Part shown: positions 36,715-45,587 of the stretch, piece after piece
Position numbering within the stretch: the stretch's first letter is position 1
How the letters are laid out: every line of letters starts with the position of its first letter
Assembly (NCBI RefSeq): GCF_902833645.1
Contig: NZ_CADFGE010000002.1
Location: forward strand, 774,419 to 838,418
Source of the DNA: Paraburkholderia fungorum
GTDB taxonomy: Bacteria; Pseudomonadota; Gammaproteobacteria; Burkholderiales; Burkholderiaceae
Reading direction: 5' to 3'
Length of the DNA: 64,000 bases
Notes under the pieces: model-generated
The model's input: the letters and a program-made list of their open reading frames with translations, nothing else
Databases searched by the model: none
What the model was told of the DNA's origin: nothing
Position numbers and translations under genes: made by a program

Positions 36715-37734
36715 TCACCAACGGTAGCCCACACCGCCGAAAATCACGTCCGAATCGCGATCATAGCTTGTGACCACCCGATTCCACGCGATCCGCGCTT
36801 CCCAATGGTCGGTCAGACGATACGCGCCGGCGATCGTGACGAGGCCGGAAAACTTCCCGGCGCCCGGTCCCGGCGACGCGCTGTTCTCGTTTTCATTAAT
36901 CGCGTAGTAAGCGCCGAGTCCGAGTCCTAGCGTTACCTTGTCGTTGAGGAAGGCACGCGTCGCCCAGAGCTGGCTGGTCACGCCGTCGCGGCGGGCCACC
37001 TTGCTGCTGCCTTCGTGAAGATAACCGAGCGTCACGTCGAGGTATTTCGCGAGGCCGCGACGGTACTCGATCGCACCGCCCAGCGCGCTCGGCGAGCTGG
37101 TTGAATTGACGATGGTCTTGCCGAGATACACCGCGACTTCATTGTTGGTGACCTTGTGCGTGCTGCCGCTTGCCCAGTCGCGCGGACCGGGCGTGCCGGG
37201 AGCATCGAGCTGATAGCCGACGCCGAACATCAGGCTTGTCGCATCCGGCCCGCGTTGCACGTGCACGCGATTCAACTGCAGTTGCGTGATCCACCGACTC
37301 GACGCGTAGTACGCCGCGCGCACGCTATACACGACACCCCAGCCGTGCGTGTCCGAATAGCTCCCGCCTTGCACGGCGGTGGTGGTGTCAAAGTAACGGT
37401 ATGGCCCGATGCCTGCCTGCACGACGAACTGCGGAGTTCCCACGGGAATGCGGCCCCATAGCTGGATCATCTGACCGTCCCTGTGATGGTCCGGAATGTG
37501 TCCTTCATTGAGCCACGTGAAACTCGCGGCAAAGTATTGCCCGAGCCCTTCCTGATAATTAAATGCCCAGGTGTAGGTGTTTGTGCTGCCCGCGCGAGAG
37601 CCGCCACCGAATAGTGAAAACTCCTGCGCGTGACCTGCGGTGGATACCAGCAGAAGTCCAAACCCGGCAGCGCACGAGGCCGCCTCGATTGCCAGTCTGC
37701 GGCTCACAGCAAAGTTCAGATTCCGCTTGCGCAT
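36715..37734 (-). CDS. Outer-membrane beta-barrel protein with internal duplication
   Basis: 339 aa from the ATG behind CCGGAGATGCA (an ATG at 37773 lacks a ribosome site). The signal peptide is residues 1-36 (ending GHA-Q). Amphipathic strands alternate throughout, and the protein ends GGVGYRW with a C-terminal aromatic. Residues about 38-175 and 200-339 are alignable copies: EGLGQYFAASFTWLNEGH against RGLAKYLDVTLGYLHEGS, and LMFGVGYQL against VIFGGVGYRW. The family is not recognised. It is separated from the DUF2252 gene by 69 bp. Confidence 0.75.
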   Translation of the reverse strand: MRKRNLNFAVSRRLAIEAASCAAGFGLLLVSTAGHAQEFSLFGGGSRAGSTNTYTWAFNYQEGLGQYFAASFTWLNEGHIPDHHRDGQMIQLWGRIPVGTPQFVVQAGIGPYRYFDTTTAVQGGSYSDTHGWGVVYSVRAAYYASSRWITQLQLNRVHVQRGPDATSLMFGVGYQLDAPGTPGPRDWASGSTHKVTNNEVAVYLGKTIVNSTSSPSALGGAIEYRRGLAKYLDVTLGYLHEGSSKVARRDGVTSQLWATRAFLNDKVTLGLGLGAYYAINENENSASPGPGAGKFSGLVTIAGAYRLTDHWEARIAWNRVVTSYDRDSDVIFGGVGYRW

Positions 37735-38168
37735 TGCATCTCCGGATGAGTCGCTGTGACTGCCGGCATTCATGGCCCGGCAAAAAAACCGATTAGCGGT
37801 AAAAAGCGCCAGAACCGGCTGTCATTACAAATTGATTGCCATGCTAGCAGACCATTCGGTAAAAATGCCACCCTATGCTTTTTGTGTAATCGGTCATACA
37901 CCTCGCTTCTCCACCATTCGGTCCGCGAATACAAAAACTGGTTGCGACCGCAACGACCCTCCCTGGTACAGCGGACAAAATTACCTGAAATTTAAATAAA
38001 GATTAACCAGTTGGTGAATATTTAGCTTTTCACGGATGCGCGCACTTCAGACATCGCGAATCCGGCCGTTTACCAGTACATACGGAATATTAGCGGCGAG
38101 CCCACAAAATCCCTTTAAATAGGGCATGTTCTAACGAACATGCGTCGCGCAAGGTAAACGGAGAGAGC
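37735..38168. other. Intergenic region between the divergent barrel gene and motA
   Basis: 434 bp without a gene; AT-rich between about 37790 and 38110. It must hold the promoters of both genes. No clear sigma28 (TAAA-N15-GCCGATAA) match was found upstream of motA. Confidence 0.5.
38124..38143 (+). promoter_or_regulatory. Inverted repeat upstream of motA
   Basis: GCATGTTCTAACGAACATGC has perfect 8-bp arms around TAAC and ends 25 bp before the motA start. CCCTTTAAATAGGG directly precedes it. It could be an operator or a 5'-leader hairpin. Confidence 0.45.
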
Positions 38169-39039
38169 ATGTTTGTCGCAATTGGCTGGGTAGTGGTAAT
38201 CGCTTCTGTAATCGGCAGTTTTGTCGGTGTAGGCGGGCATCTTCCCGCGCTCATTCAACCGTTCGAACTGCTATGCATTTTTGGTGCGGCGATCGGCGCT
38301 TTCGTTGTGAGCAATCCGACCTCTACGCTGAAGAAGACCATCAAGGCCATTCCTTTCGTGTTTTAAAGGTGGCGGATATACGAAGGAAAAATATCTCGAA
38401 CTGATCGCGCTGCTTTACGAGTTGCTTCAGAAGGCGCGCAAGGAAGGCATGATGGCGCTCGAAACCGACGTCGCCGCGCCGGAAGAAAGTGTGCTGTTCC
38501 AGAAGTATTCGCACGTATTGAAGGACCTTCATCTGCTCGACTTCATCGTCGACTATTTACGCATGATGTCCGGCGGCAACGTGAACGTGCTTGAAGTGCA
38601 GGACCTGATGGACGAAGAACTGGCTACGCATCATGCGGAGTCGTCGGTGGCGGCCAATGCGATTCAGAAGATGGCCGACGGCTTGCCTGCATTCGGCATT
38701 GTTGCCGCCGTCATGGGTGTGGTTCATACGATGGGTTCAGTCGGCGCACCGCCGGCCGTGCTTGGCGAAATGATCGCCAGCGCCCTGGTCGGCACGTTCC
38801 TCGGCATTCTTCTCGCCTATGGTTTTATCGGGCCGGTCGCCGATCTGCTCAATGCGAAGGGTCGCGCCGAAGCCAAACCTTATCAATGCGTGAAGGCCGT
38901 GTTGCTCGCAGCGCTTTCCGGCTACGCACCGCCGATCGCCGTCGAGTTCGGCCGCAAGGTGCTGTTCACCGCCGACCGTCCTAGCTTCCAGGAGCTCGAC
39001 GACGCCGTGCGCGCCACCAAAATGCCGAAATCGGCCTGA
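38169..39039 (+). CDS. motA: Flagellar motor stator protein MotA, interrupted by a +1 frameshift
   Basis: The first frame (38169-38366) encodes 65 residues (MFVAIGWVVVIASVIG ... AIPFVF) and stops at TAA in GTG TTT TAA AGG. The expected sequence continues one base later (KGGGYTKEKYLELIALLYELLQKARKEG) to 39039. Skipping one T in the TTTT run at 38361-38364 gives a 289-residue MotA of normal length. Visible features are four membrane segments, the DYLRMMSGGN cytoplasmic loop region, Pro in GLPAFGIVAAV and GYAPPIAVEFGRK. MotA forms the proton channel with MotB and drives flagellar rotation. The frameshift may be a sequencing error, a disabling mutation or recoding. GGAGAGAGC precedes the ATG. Confidence 0.85.
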
Positions 39040-39053
39040 CGCGGAGCGGCATC

Positions 39054-40043
39054 ATGAATGAAAGAAGATCGCGCGCGTCCCGGCAGGAAGAGGCGCCCGC
39101 TCCCGTGATCGTGCGCCGCGCGAAAAAGGGTGACGACCATGGCGCGCATCACGGCGGCGCATGGAAAATCGCCTACGCCGACTTCGTCACTGCGATGATG
39201 GCGTTCTTCCTGCTGATGTGGCTGCTCGGTTCGACCTCGAAGTACGACAAGCAGGGTATCGAGGACTATTTCAACACCCCGCTGTCGAGCCTGCTCGGCG
39301 GCACCGAGGGCACGGCAGCAGCACGTCCTAACGTCATCCAGGGCGGCGGCCGTGACATTTCCGACAGCCGGCCCGGCGACGGCAAGAAGAGCCAGGCCGA
39401 ACCAACGCCGCCTGCGAAGGTTCCACCTGTCGTCGCGCCTGCGGATGCCGCACGGCTTCAGCAGTTGAAGGAGAAGCTTGGCGCCATGATCGAGCAGAGC
39501 CCGGCGTTAAGGGCATTCAGGGATCAGATTCGCATTTCGATCACGAATGAAGGTTTGCGTATCGAGATCGTTGATTCTCGGAACCGGCCGATGTTTCCGT
39601 CCGGCAGTTCGAGGTTGCAGCCTTATGCCGAAACGATCCTGACGCAGATTGGCGCTGCGCTCAACGACGTGGAGAATCGCATTTCGATTGCCGGTCATAC
39701 GGACGCGGTGCCGTATACCGCCGGTCCGGAGGGTTACTCGAACTGGGAGCTGTCGTCCGAGCGGGCCAATGCCGCGCGCCGCGCGCTGGTGGCCGGCGGC
39801 ATGCACGACGAAAAGCTGCTGCAGGTGCGCGGACTGGCCGATGTGTTGCCACTGAACAGCAATGTCGCCGACGAGCCGACTAATCGGCGGATCAGTATTC
39901 TTGTGCTGAACAAGGCCGCGGAACTCGCGTTCTTCCACGACGGCGGCCGCACGACGATTGACGAAACGTCGCCCGCAAGTTCGGCTATACCCGACGTAGT
40001 GAGCCGTTTGCAGCCGGTCAGCGTTTCACGTAGCACACCATAG
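39054..40043 (+). CDS. motB: Flagellar motor stator protein MotB
   Basis: 329 aa. A basic N-terminus precedes one membrane helix starting IAYADFVTAMMAFFLLMWLL; Asp43 is the essential proton-carrying residue. The plug/linker region is Pro/Gly/Lys-rich (about 100-145). A C-terminal OmpA-like domain (ISIAGHTDAVPY ... ELSSERANAARRALVAGG) binds peptidoglycan. It begins 14 bp after motA with an intact frame. The usual chemotaxis genes downstream of motAB are absent here. Confidence 0.95.
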   Translation: MNERRSRASRQEEAPAPVIVRRAKKGDDHGAHHGGAWKIAYADFVTAMMAFFLLMWLLGSTSKYDKQGIEDYFNTPLSSLLGGTEGTAAARPNVIQGGGRDISDSRPGDGKKSQAEPTPPAKVPPVVAPADAARLQQLKEKLGAMIEQSPALRAFRDQIRISITNEGLRIEIVDSRNRPMFPSGSSRLQPYAETILTQIGAALNDVENRISIAGHTDAVPYTAGPEGYSNWELSSERANAARRALVAGGMHDEKLLQVRGLADVLPLNSNVADEPTNRRISILVLNKAAELAFFHDGGRTTIDETSPASSAIPDVVSRLQPVSVSRSTP

Positions 40044-40140
40044 AATTTTTATTGGGCAGAGGTTGGGTGCGGATCGACTTCGGCTCGTGGGCTTTTCGTG
40101 CTTGCTGCAAAGCGCATGAGGTGTGTATAGAATCGTTCGC

Positions 40141-40824
40141 ATGCGCCCTGCCCCAGATCATCACCATGAGCCCGAGCTTCCGCTCCACACGCCCAGCGTC
40201 TCGTCTGTGACGCTGGCGGCGATCATTGCCGTGATCGCGTGGATTTCGATCGTTGCGCAAGCCGACCTGACGATCGACCGCACGCTAGCCCGCGGGCTCG
40301 GCGTGCTTGACGGGGTTGCGCGGATGAGCAGTTACCTCACCAATCTTACGGTATTAGCGTGCGCGGTCTGCTTTACCTGCATAGCGTTACGAGGACGCAG
40401 CCTGGCGATCATACGTTTTTTTCGACAGCCAACCGTCGTGACCGCGGTCGTTGTCTACATGGCATTTGTGGGAATTGCCTACAACCTGCTTCTACGCGGA
40501 ATGTGGTCGCCGAGGGCGTACAGGCTGCTGCTCAACGAATCTTTGCACAGCGTTTTGCCGATGCTGACGGTGCTTTACTGGGTGTTGTTCGTACCGCGAT
40601 TTCATTTACGGTTACGGCATTGCCTGCTGTGGCTCATCTATCCCGTCGCGTACCTCGCCATCACTTTCTGGCGTGGGAGTTTGTCGGACTTTTATCCCTA
40701 TCCTTTCATCAACGTCGACGTGCTCGGCGTCAGACACGTCGTCGTCAATTCCGCCCTACTGTTCGGGGGATTTCTGATGTTGATGGCCGTGTTCGTGGGG
40801 ATCAACTTTAGGCGTAGACGCTGA
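40141..40824 (+). CDS. Pr6Pr-family membrane protein
   Basis: 227 aa from ATG 40141 (a GTG six codons earlier is also in frame). Six hydrophobic segments are visible. Features such as YLTNLTVLACAVCF, the central LLNESLHSVLPMLTVLYWVLF and WLIYPVAYLAITFWRG match the Pr6Pr family of six-helix proteins. No function is known. It stands alone and is followed by a terminator. Confidence 0.85.
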   Translation: MRPAPDHHHEPELPLHTPSVSSVTLAAIIAVIAWISIVAQADLTIDRTLARGLGVLDGVARMSSYLTNLTVLACAVCFTCIALRGRSLAIIRFFRQPTVVTAVVVYMAFVGIAYNLLLRGMWSPRAYRLLLNESLHSVLPMLTVLYWVLFVPRFHLRLRHCLLWLIYPVAYLAITFWRGSLSDFYPYPFINVDVLGVRHVVVNSALLFGGFLMLMAVFVGINFRRRR

Positions 40825-40872
40825 TCGCTCACCGTCAGTCCACCCAGGAAGAAAAAAGCAAGCGGTAAAAAC

Positions 40873-40904
40873 GAGAAAAGGCGCGAACAATCGCGCCTTT
40901 TCTC
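40873..40904. terminator. Bidirectional intrinsic terminator
   Basis: GAGAAAAGGCGCGA and its complement around ACAA, between the convergent Pr6Pr and symporter genes. Confidence 0.85.
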
Positions 40905-40940
40905 AATCGATACAGTCTTACGTGCAGTTCGTGCTGCGCC

Positions 40941-42422
40941 TCACACCGCCGCCACAACCCTGCGCGGCGACAAAACCGACACCACAAAACTCACCACAAT
41001 ATTAGCTGCCAGGGCGATCAATCCGATATAAAGCGGATAGGTAGCACCACCGACATGCAAGGCAAACACCGGCTTAAGTCCTTGCGAAATAGCCAACCCA
41101 GTCCCCAGCACGATCCCCACCAGCCACCCAAGAAACAACCCTGGCGTATTCAACCGCCGCGTGTACAGCGAAAACACAATAGCCGGGAAAATCTGCAGAA
41201 TCCACACCCCGCCCAGCAGTTGCAGATCAATCGCATACTGCGTCGGCAGAAACACGATAAACAGCAGCGCACCGAACTTCACGACCAGAGAAACAACCTT
41301 GGCGGTCGAAGCCTCCGCCTCAGGCGTGATATTCGGCGAGACGAGAGGACGCCACAAATTCCGCGTGAACAGATTGGCCGCGCCAATCGACATGATCGCC
41401 GCAGGCACCAACGCGCTAATCGCAATGGCCGCAGCCGCAAAGCCGACAAACCACGACGGAAACAGCGTATTGAACAGCGCCGGTACCATGTCGGACGCCG
41501 ACTTGACATGCACACCGGCCGCAATCGCCATATACCCAAGCAACGCAATCAACCCGAGCAACAACGTATACGCCGGCAGGAAAATCGCATTCTTGCGCAC
41601 CGTATTAGCCGACGAAGACGACAACACCGCCGTCATCGTATGCGGATACATGAACGCCGCCAGCGCCGAGCCCAAAGCAAGCGATGCATAAGCAGTGAAC
41701 TGCGTCGGCTTCAGAATGATCCCGGTCGCACCGCCCTTGGCCTTGAAATACGTATCGGCAGCGTCGAACACATGCGCATAGCCACCGAGCTTCGCCGGAA
41801 TCAGCCAGACCGCCGCGATCACGACGATATAGATCATGATGTCCTTGACGAACGCGATCATCGCCGGCGCCCGCAAACCGCTTGCATACGTGTACAACGC
41901 CAGAATCACGAAGGCGACGATCAACGGCATCTCGCCGGTCACGCCAAGCCCCTTGATCACCACCTGCATGCCCACCAGTTGAAGCGCGATATACGGCATG
42001 GTCGCGACAATACCGGTGATCGCCACCGCGGCCGGGAACCACTTGCCGCCGTATTCGCCCTGCACGTAGTCCGCTGCCGTGATGTGATTCTTCGCATGCG
42101 CGATCTTCCACAGCTTGGGCATCACCGCGAACACGAACGGATAGACAATGATGGTGTACGGCAACGCAAAGAAACCATACGCGCCCACCGAATACACCAG
42201 CGCGGGCACCGCAATCACGGTATAAGCGGTATAGAAATCGCCGCCCACGAGGAACCACGAAATCACCGTGCCGAACTGGCGGCCACCCAGACCCCACTCG
42301 TGCAATTGCGTCAGGTCGCCCCGCTTCCAGCGCGCGGCAAAAAAACCGATCACGGTGACAAGAGCGAAGAATGCGATAAAGACCGTCATCGCAACCGGGT
42401 TCACAGGATTGACATCGCTCAT
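40941..42422 (-). CDS. Sodium:solute symporter-family monocarboxylate permease (MctP-like)
   Basis: 493 aa from MSDVNPVNPVAM, whose ATG overlaps the stop of the small upstream gene by 4 bp (ATGA). About 13 membrane segments fit the SSS family. WGLGGRQFGTVISWFLVGGDFYTAYTVIAVP and ALGSALAAFMYPHTMTAVLSSSSANTVRKN are close to MctP-type permeases, which import lactate, pyruvate, propionate and related monocarboxylates. The preceding DUF3311 gene and the divergent two-component system match the known arrangement of such permeases. Confidence 0.92.
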   Translation of the reverse strand: MSDVNPVNPVAMTVFIAFFALVTVIGFFAARWKRGDLTQLHEWGLGGRQFGTVISWFLVGGDFYTAYTVIAVPALVYSVGAYGFFALPYTIIVYPFVFAVMPKLWKIAHAKNHITAADYVQGEYGGKWFPAAVAITGIVATMPYIALQLVGMQVVIKGLGVTGEMPLIVAFVILALYTYASGLRAPAMIAFVKDIMIYIVVIAAVWLIPAKLGGYAHVFDAADTYFKAKGGATGIILKPTQFTAYASLALGSALAAFMYPHTMTAVLSSSSANTVRKNAIFLPAYTLLLGLIALLGYMAIAAGVHVKSASDMVPALFNTLFPSWFVGFAAAAIAISALVPAAIMSIGAANLFTRNLWRPLVSPNITPEAEASTAKVVSLVVKFGALLFIVFLPTQYAIDLQLLGGVWILQIFPAIVFSLYTRRLNTPGLFLGWLVGIVLGTGLAISQGLKPVFALHVGGATYPLYIGLIALAANIVVSFVVSVLSPRRVVAAV

Positions 42423-42616
42423 TTGACACCTCGGTACACGACGTAAATCAGCAGCGAGGTCAACGGAACCCACAGGAACTGATACCAGTAGAAGAACGGA
42501 AAGCCGGCGAAAGAGGGCCGTGTGTCGTTATAGAACGGCAACCACAGCAACGCGATGTACGGGATCAGCAAGACGATCCATAGCCATGAACGGCCGGAAG
42601 ATTGGGAGGTCTCCAC
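42419..42616 (-). CDS. DUF3311 small membrane subunit
   Basis: 65 aa, GTG start with AGGAGAAGTTC upstream. Two membrane helices (WLWIVLLIPYIALLWLPFYN and FLWVPLTSLLIYVVYRG) carry the DUF3311 pattern. It is translationally coupled to the symporter gene by a 4-bp overlap and is probably an accessory subunit, as in other SSS carriers paired with DUF3311 or DUF485 proteins. Confidence 0.88.
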   Translation of the reverse strand: METSQSSGRSWLWIVLLIPYIALLWLPFYNDTRPSFAGFPFFYWYQFLWVPLTSLLIYVVYRGVK

Positions 42617-42832
42617 GAACTTCTCCTAAGTCTATTATTGAACCCGCGCGCCTCGGCTTTTGGCCGGGCACGCGGAAAACCAGTTACCTGATATTAGACG
42701 GCAAAACCGGTGTTTGCTTTTTGCACGGCACCAATCCGCCACCGCCAGGTGCACCGCAACAACGCGCCAGAAGGCGCGGCACGCCGCGGGGATGTAGTAT
42801 TCGCCTTCGTGGGCGCCGTCACAAGCGCGCAA

Positions 42833-42863
42833 CTACGTAAGCCAGCTACGTAATACTACGTAG
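42833..42863. promoter_or_regulatory. CTACGTA repeats: candidate response-regulator site
   Basis: CTACGTAATACTACGTAG at 42846-42863 is a perfect inverted repeat (7-4-7), and an extra CTACGTA half-site starts 13 bp upstream at 42833. It lies between the divergent symporter and kinase genes, 23 bp before the kinase start. It is a natural candidate for the LuxR-type regulator encoded here. Confidence 0.5.
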
Positions 42864-42885
42864 CCCGTCGGCCGTTCTCTCTACG

Positions 42886-44295
42886 ATGAAACTCAAAGCA
42901 AAGATTGTCCTGCTGGCGATCGTGCCCTTTCTGGCGGCCATCGCCAGTATTGAAATCGGTGTGCGCCGGGAAGCCACGGCGCTCGCCGAAACGCAGCACG
43001 CGACCACTCAGGCCGCCTACATGGCCAGCAAGGAAATCGAGCTCAAACACTATGTCGAGCTCGCGACCACGGCGATCGCCCCGCTCTACGACGCGGGCCG
43101 TGACAACGCACGCGACGATGCGATGCTGCGCACCCGCGCGCTCGACATTCTCGAGAAAATGGACTTCGGCAAGGACGGCTACTTCTTCGTCTACGACATG
43201 CACGGCCGTACGCTGATGCATCCGCGCGAACCCGGCCTCGTCGGCCGCGACCTCTGGGCGCTGCGCGATCCGAACGGCACGCCGACGATCCAGCAACTGC
43301 TCGCCGCGGCCTCGCGCGGTGGCGGTTATGTGCGTTACGTCTGGCATCGACCATCGACGGGCAAACTGGCGTCGAAACTGGGCTACGTGGTGCCGCTCGA
43401 ACGCTGGGGCTGGATGATCGGCACCGGCATCTATCTCGACGATGTCGATGCAACACTCGCGCATATCGACGCAGGCGCGGCGGCCAACATCGATCGCACG
43501 ATGCAGTGGATCGACGGCATCGCGGTGGCCGGACTCTTCGTGATCGCGTTGTGTGCGCTGGTGCTCAACGTCACCGAATACCGCAGCGCGGACGTAAAAC
43601 TCAAGCGGCTCGCGCAGCAGGTGGTCGACTCGCAGGAAAACGAACGGGCGCGCCTGTCGCGTGAATTGCACGACGGCATTAGTCAGATGATGGTCTCCGT
43701 CAAGCTGCTACTCGAATCGGCATTGACGCGCTTCGAACGCAGCGAGGCACGTGTCCCCGCTGCAGAGGCCGCGCTATCGACAAGTATTGCGCGGCTCGGC
43801 GACACCCTGCGCGAAGTGCGCCGCATCTCTCACGCGCTGCGTCCCTCCATGCTCGACGACCTCGGCTTGGCCGCTGCCCTGGAACAGCTCACACGCGAGT
43901 TGAGCGACCAGTCCGGCATCGAGATCGGCTTCACGCAGATCGCCCATACCCATGCCGCGTCTTTGCCGGAAACGGTAAACACCGTGCTGTTCCGTATCGC
44001 CCAGGAAGCGCTGACGAATATCGTGCGGCATGCCCGTGCATCGAGCGCGGCGCTGTCGCTGGAGGTATCGAGCGACGCGGTCACGCTGACCATTGCGGAC
44101 AACGGGTGCGGTTTCGACGTCGCGCACGCACTGGTCAATCCGCACGCGGGTGTGGGCCTGCGCAATATGCGCGAGCGGCTGGACTCGCTCGGCGGCAAGC
44201 TGTCGCTTAGCTCACAGGCCGGTCATACGATCGTGACCGCGCGCGTGCCAGTGGTAGCGTCCACGCCTCAATCGCCGGCCTTGCAGGAAATCTGA
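42886..44295 (+). CDS. Cache-domain sensor histidine kinase (HisKA_3 type)
   Basis: 469 aa. An N-terminal membrane helix, a periplasmic cache sensor (about 30-205, with GKDGYFFVYDMHGRTLMHP and WGWMIGTGIYLDD) and a second helix (212-230) precede the NarL-type kinase core. The phospho-acceptor is His262 in ARLSRELHDGISQ. The ATPase part includes DNGCGFDV and GVGLRNMRERL. It overlaps its response-regulator gene by one base and is divergent from the MctP-like permease. It therefore probably senses a monocarboxylate outside the cell and controls permease expression, as MctS/MctR-type pairs do. Confidence 0.92.
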   Translation: MKLKAKIVLLAIVPFLAAIASIEIGVRREATALAETQHATTQAAYMASKEIELKHYVELATTAIAPLYDAGRDNARDDAMLRTRALDILEKMDFGKDGYFFVYDMHGRTLMHPREPGLVGRDLWALRDPNGTPTIQQLLAAASRGGGYVRYVWHRPSTGKLASKLGYVVPLERWGWMIGTGIYLDDVDATLAHIDAGAAANIDRTMQWIDGIAVAGLFVIALCALVLNVTEYRSADVKLKRLAQQVVDSQENERARLSRELHDGISQMMVSVKLLLESALTRFERSEARVPAAEAALSTSIARLGDTLREVRRISHALRPSMLDDLGLAAALEQLTRELSDQSGIEIGFTQIAHTHAASLPETVNTVLFRIAQEALTNIVRHARASSAALSLEVSSDAVTLTIADNGCGFDVAHALVNPHAGVGLRNMRERLDSLGGKLSLSSQAGHTIVTARVPVVASTPQSPALQEI

Positions 44296-44945
44296 TGATG
44301 AACGACATGCCCCTCGCCATCGCACGTTTGATTCTGATCGACGACCACCCGCTGGTCCGCGACGGCTTGCGCGCCCGGCTCGAAGCCGTGCGCAACATCG
44401 AGATCGTCGGCGAAGCCGGCAATGCGCAGGAAGCGCTTGCGCTCGCCGCCAGCCAGGAACCCCATCTGGTGCTGATGGACGTCGGCATGAACGGCATGAA
44501 CGGTATCGCACTGGCCGGCCTGTTTCATGAGCGCTTCCCGGCAATTCGCGTGTTGATGCTGTCCATGCACGACAATCTCGAGTACGTGACCCAGGCGGTG
44601 CGCGCCGGAGCCAGCGGTTACGTACTCAAAGACTCACCGGCCACCGAAATCATTCAGGCAATCGGCGCGGTGCTGGAAGGCAAGACATATTTCAGCGCCG
44701 GGCTGGGCGCAAGATTGATTCAGGCCTCGGCGACGCAGTCGCCGATTGAACGGCTCACGCCGCGCGAGCGCGATATTCTCGATGCGCTCGCGGAAGGTCT
44801 GTCGAGCAAGCAGATTGCGCAACGCAACGATTTGTCGGTGCGCACGGTCGAAACGCATCGGCTGAATCTGAAACGCAAGCTCGATATCGAAGGCCAGGCC
44901 GAACTGATCAAGTTCGCTGTCGAGAATCGTCGTAAGAATCGTTGA
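44295..44945 (+). CDS. LuxR/NarL-family response regulator
   Basis: 216 aa. Receiver domain: acidic Asp16/Asp17, phospho-acceptor Asp62 (LVLMDVGMNGMNG) and Lys in GYVLKDSP. A C-terminal LuxR-type HTH follows (LTPRERDILDALAEGLSSKQIAQRNDLSVRTVETHR). It is coupled to the kinase by a one-base TGATG overlap. The CTACGTA inverted repeat upstream of the kinase gene may be its binding site. Confidence 0.94.
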   Translation: MMNDMPLAIARLILIDDHPLVRDGLRARLEAVRNIEIVGEAGNAQEALALAASQEPHLVLMDVGMNGMNGIALAGLFHERFPAIRVLMLSMHDNLEYVTQAVRAGASGYVLKDSPATEIIQAIGAVLEGKTYFSAGLGARLIQASATQSPIERLTPRERDILDALAEGLSSKQIAQRNDLSVRTVETHRLNLKRKLDIEGQAELIKFAVENRRKNR

Positions 44946-45041
44946 ACATCCGAACCGCCGCTGCATAATCTCGTCCAGGTAGCCGGAAATCACTGCCGTC
45001 GATCCGTCTGCCGCACGCTCAACACCCTGGAGCCGAAGACG

Positions 45042-45584
45042 ATGAAACGCCTGATTCGACCGTACCTGGCAGGTTTTCTGGTCTGCATGGCCGCGACGCA
45101 CGCTCATGGCGAAGCGCAACGCATCAATCGCGGGCACGACCCGTTCTTTCAGATATCCAAAGCGGTCAGTGACTGCCCGGTACCGCTGGGCCCGCTCGAG
45201 ACCGAACAGGAATGGCTCGACGACAGCCATTACCGGATCGAGCGCGGCAATAGCTGCTGGGTGGAAGGCCGATGCCGTCTTTCCAACGCGTACCTGTATG
45301 ACGCGGAAATTGCCGAGGCCGTGCAACGGCGGCTCGCCAATATCAACTACGCCACTCACTGGCGCGACCAGTCGACGCTGTGGCTCACGCTGCAACGCCG
45401 CTTCATTTACGTGCAAGGCTGCGTCGCGCCAGGCTTCGACAAACAGACGTTCCTCACGGAACTCGCGAAAACCGCGGACGTCGACCGCGTGATCGACGAC
45501 ACCACAAGCAACCCGCATGCAGCGGCCCTTCCCTACAGAACGCTTGCTGAGCCGGATAAACCGGTGATCGATCCCGGCAACTAG
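45042..45584 (+). CDS. BON-domain-like periplasmic protein
   Basis: 180 aa. The signal peptide is residues 1-24 (ending AHG-E). One BON-like module (AEIAEAVQRRLANINYATHW ... FIYVQGCVAPGFDKQTFLTELAKTADVDRVIDDT) is preceded by a Cys-containing segment (SCWVEGRCRLS). BON proteins attach to phospholipid surfaces. The match is to overall pattern and is moderate. It is convergent with the rhamnolipid operon, with only 3 bp between the stops. Confidence 0.62.
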   Translation: MKRLIRPYLAGFLVCMAATHAHGEAQRINRGHDPFFQISKAVSDCPVPLGPLETEQEWLDDSHYRIERGNSCWVEGRCRLSNAYLYDAEIAEAVQRRLANINYATHWRDQSTLWLTLQRRFIYVQGCVAPGFDKQTFLTELAKTADVDRVIDDTTSNPHAAALPYRTLAEPDKPVIDPGN

Positions 45585-45587
45585 CCG

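Noticed and set aside
35638..36930. 430-aa plus-strand frame opposite the DUF2252 gene
   Set aside because: Antisense shadow; the minus strand carries conserved DUF2252 motifs and a good ribosome site.
38117..38144. Sigma28 promoter for motA
   Set aside because: TAAA is present at 38117, but the bases 15 nt downstream do not resemble GCCGATAA.
41055..42446. 463-aa plus-strand frame opposite the symporter
   Set aside because: Arg/His/Gln-rich antisense shadow of a clear SSS-family gene.
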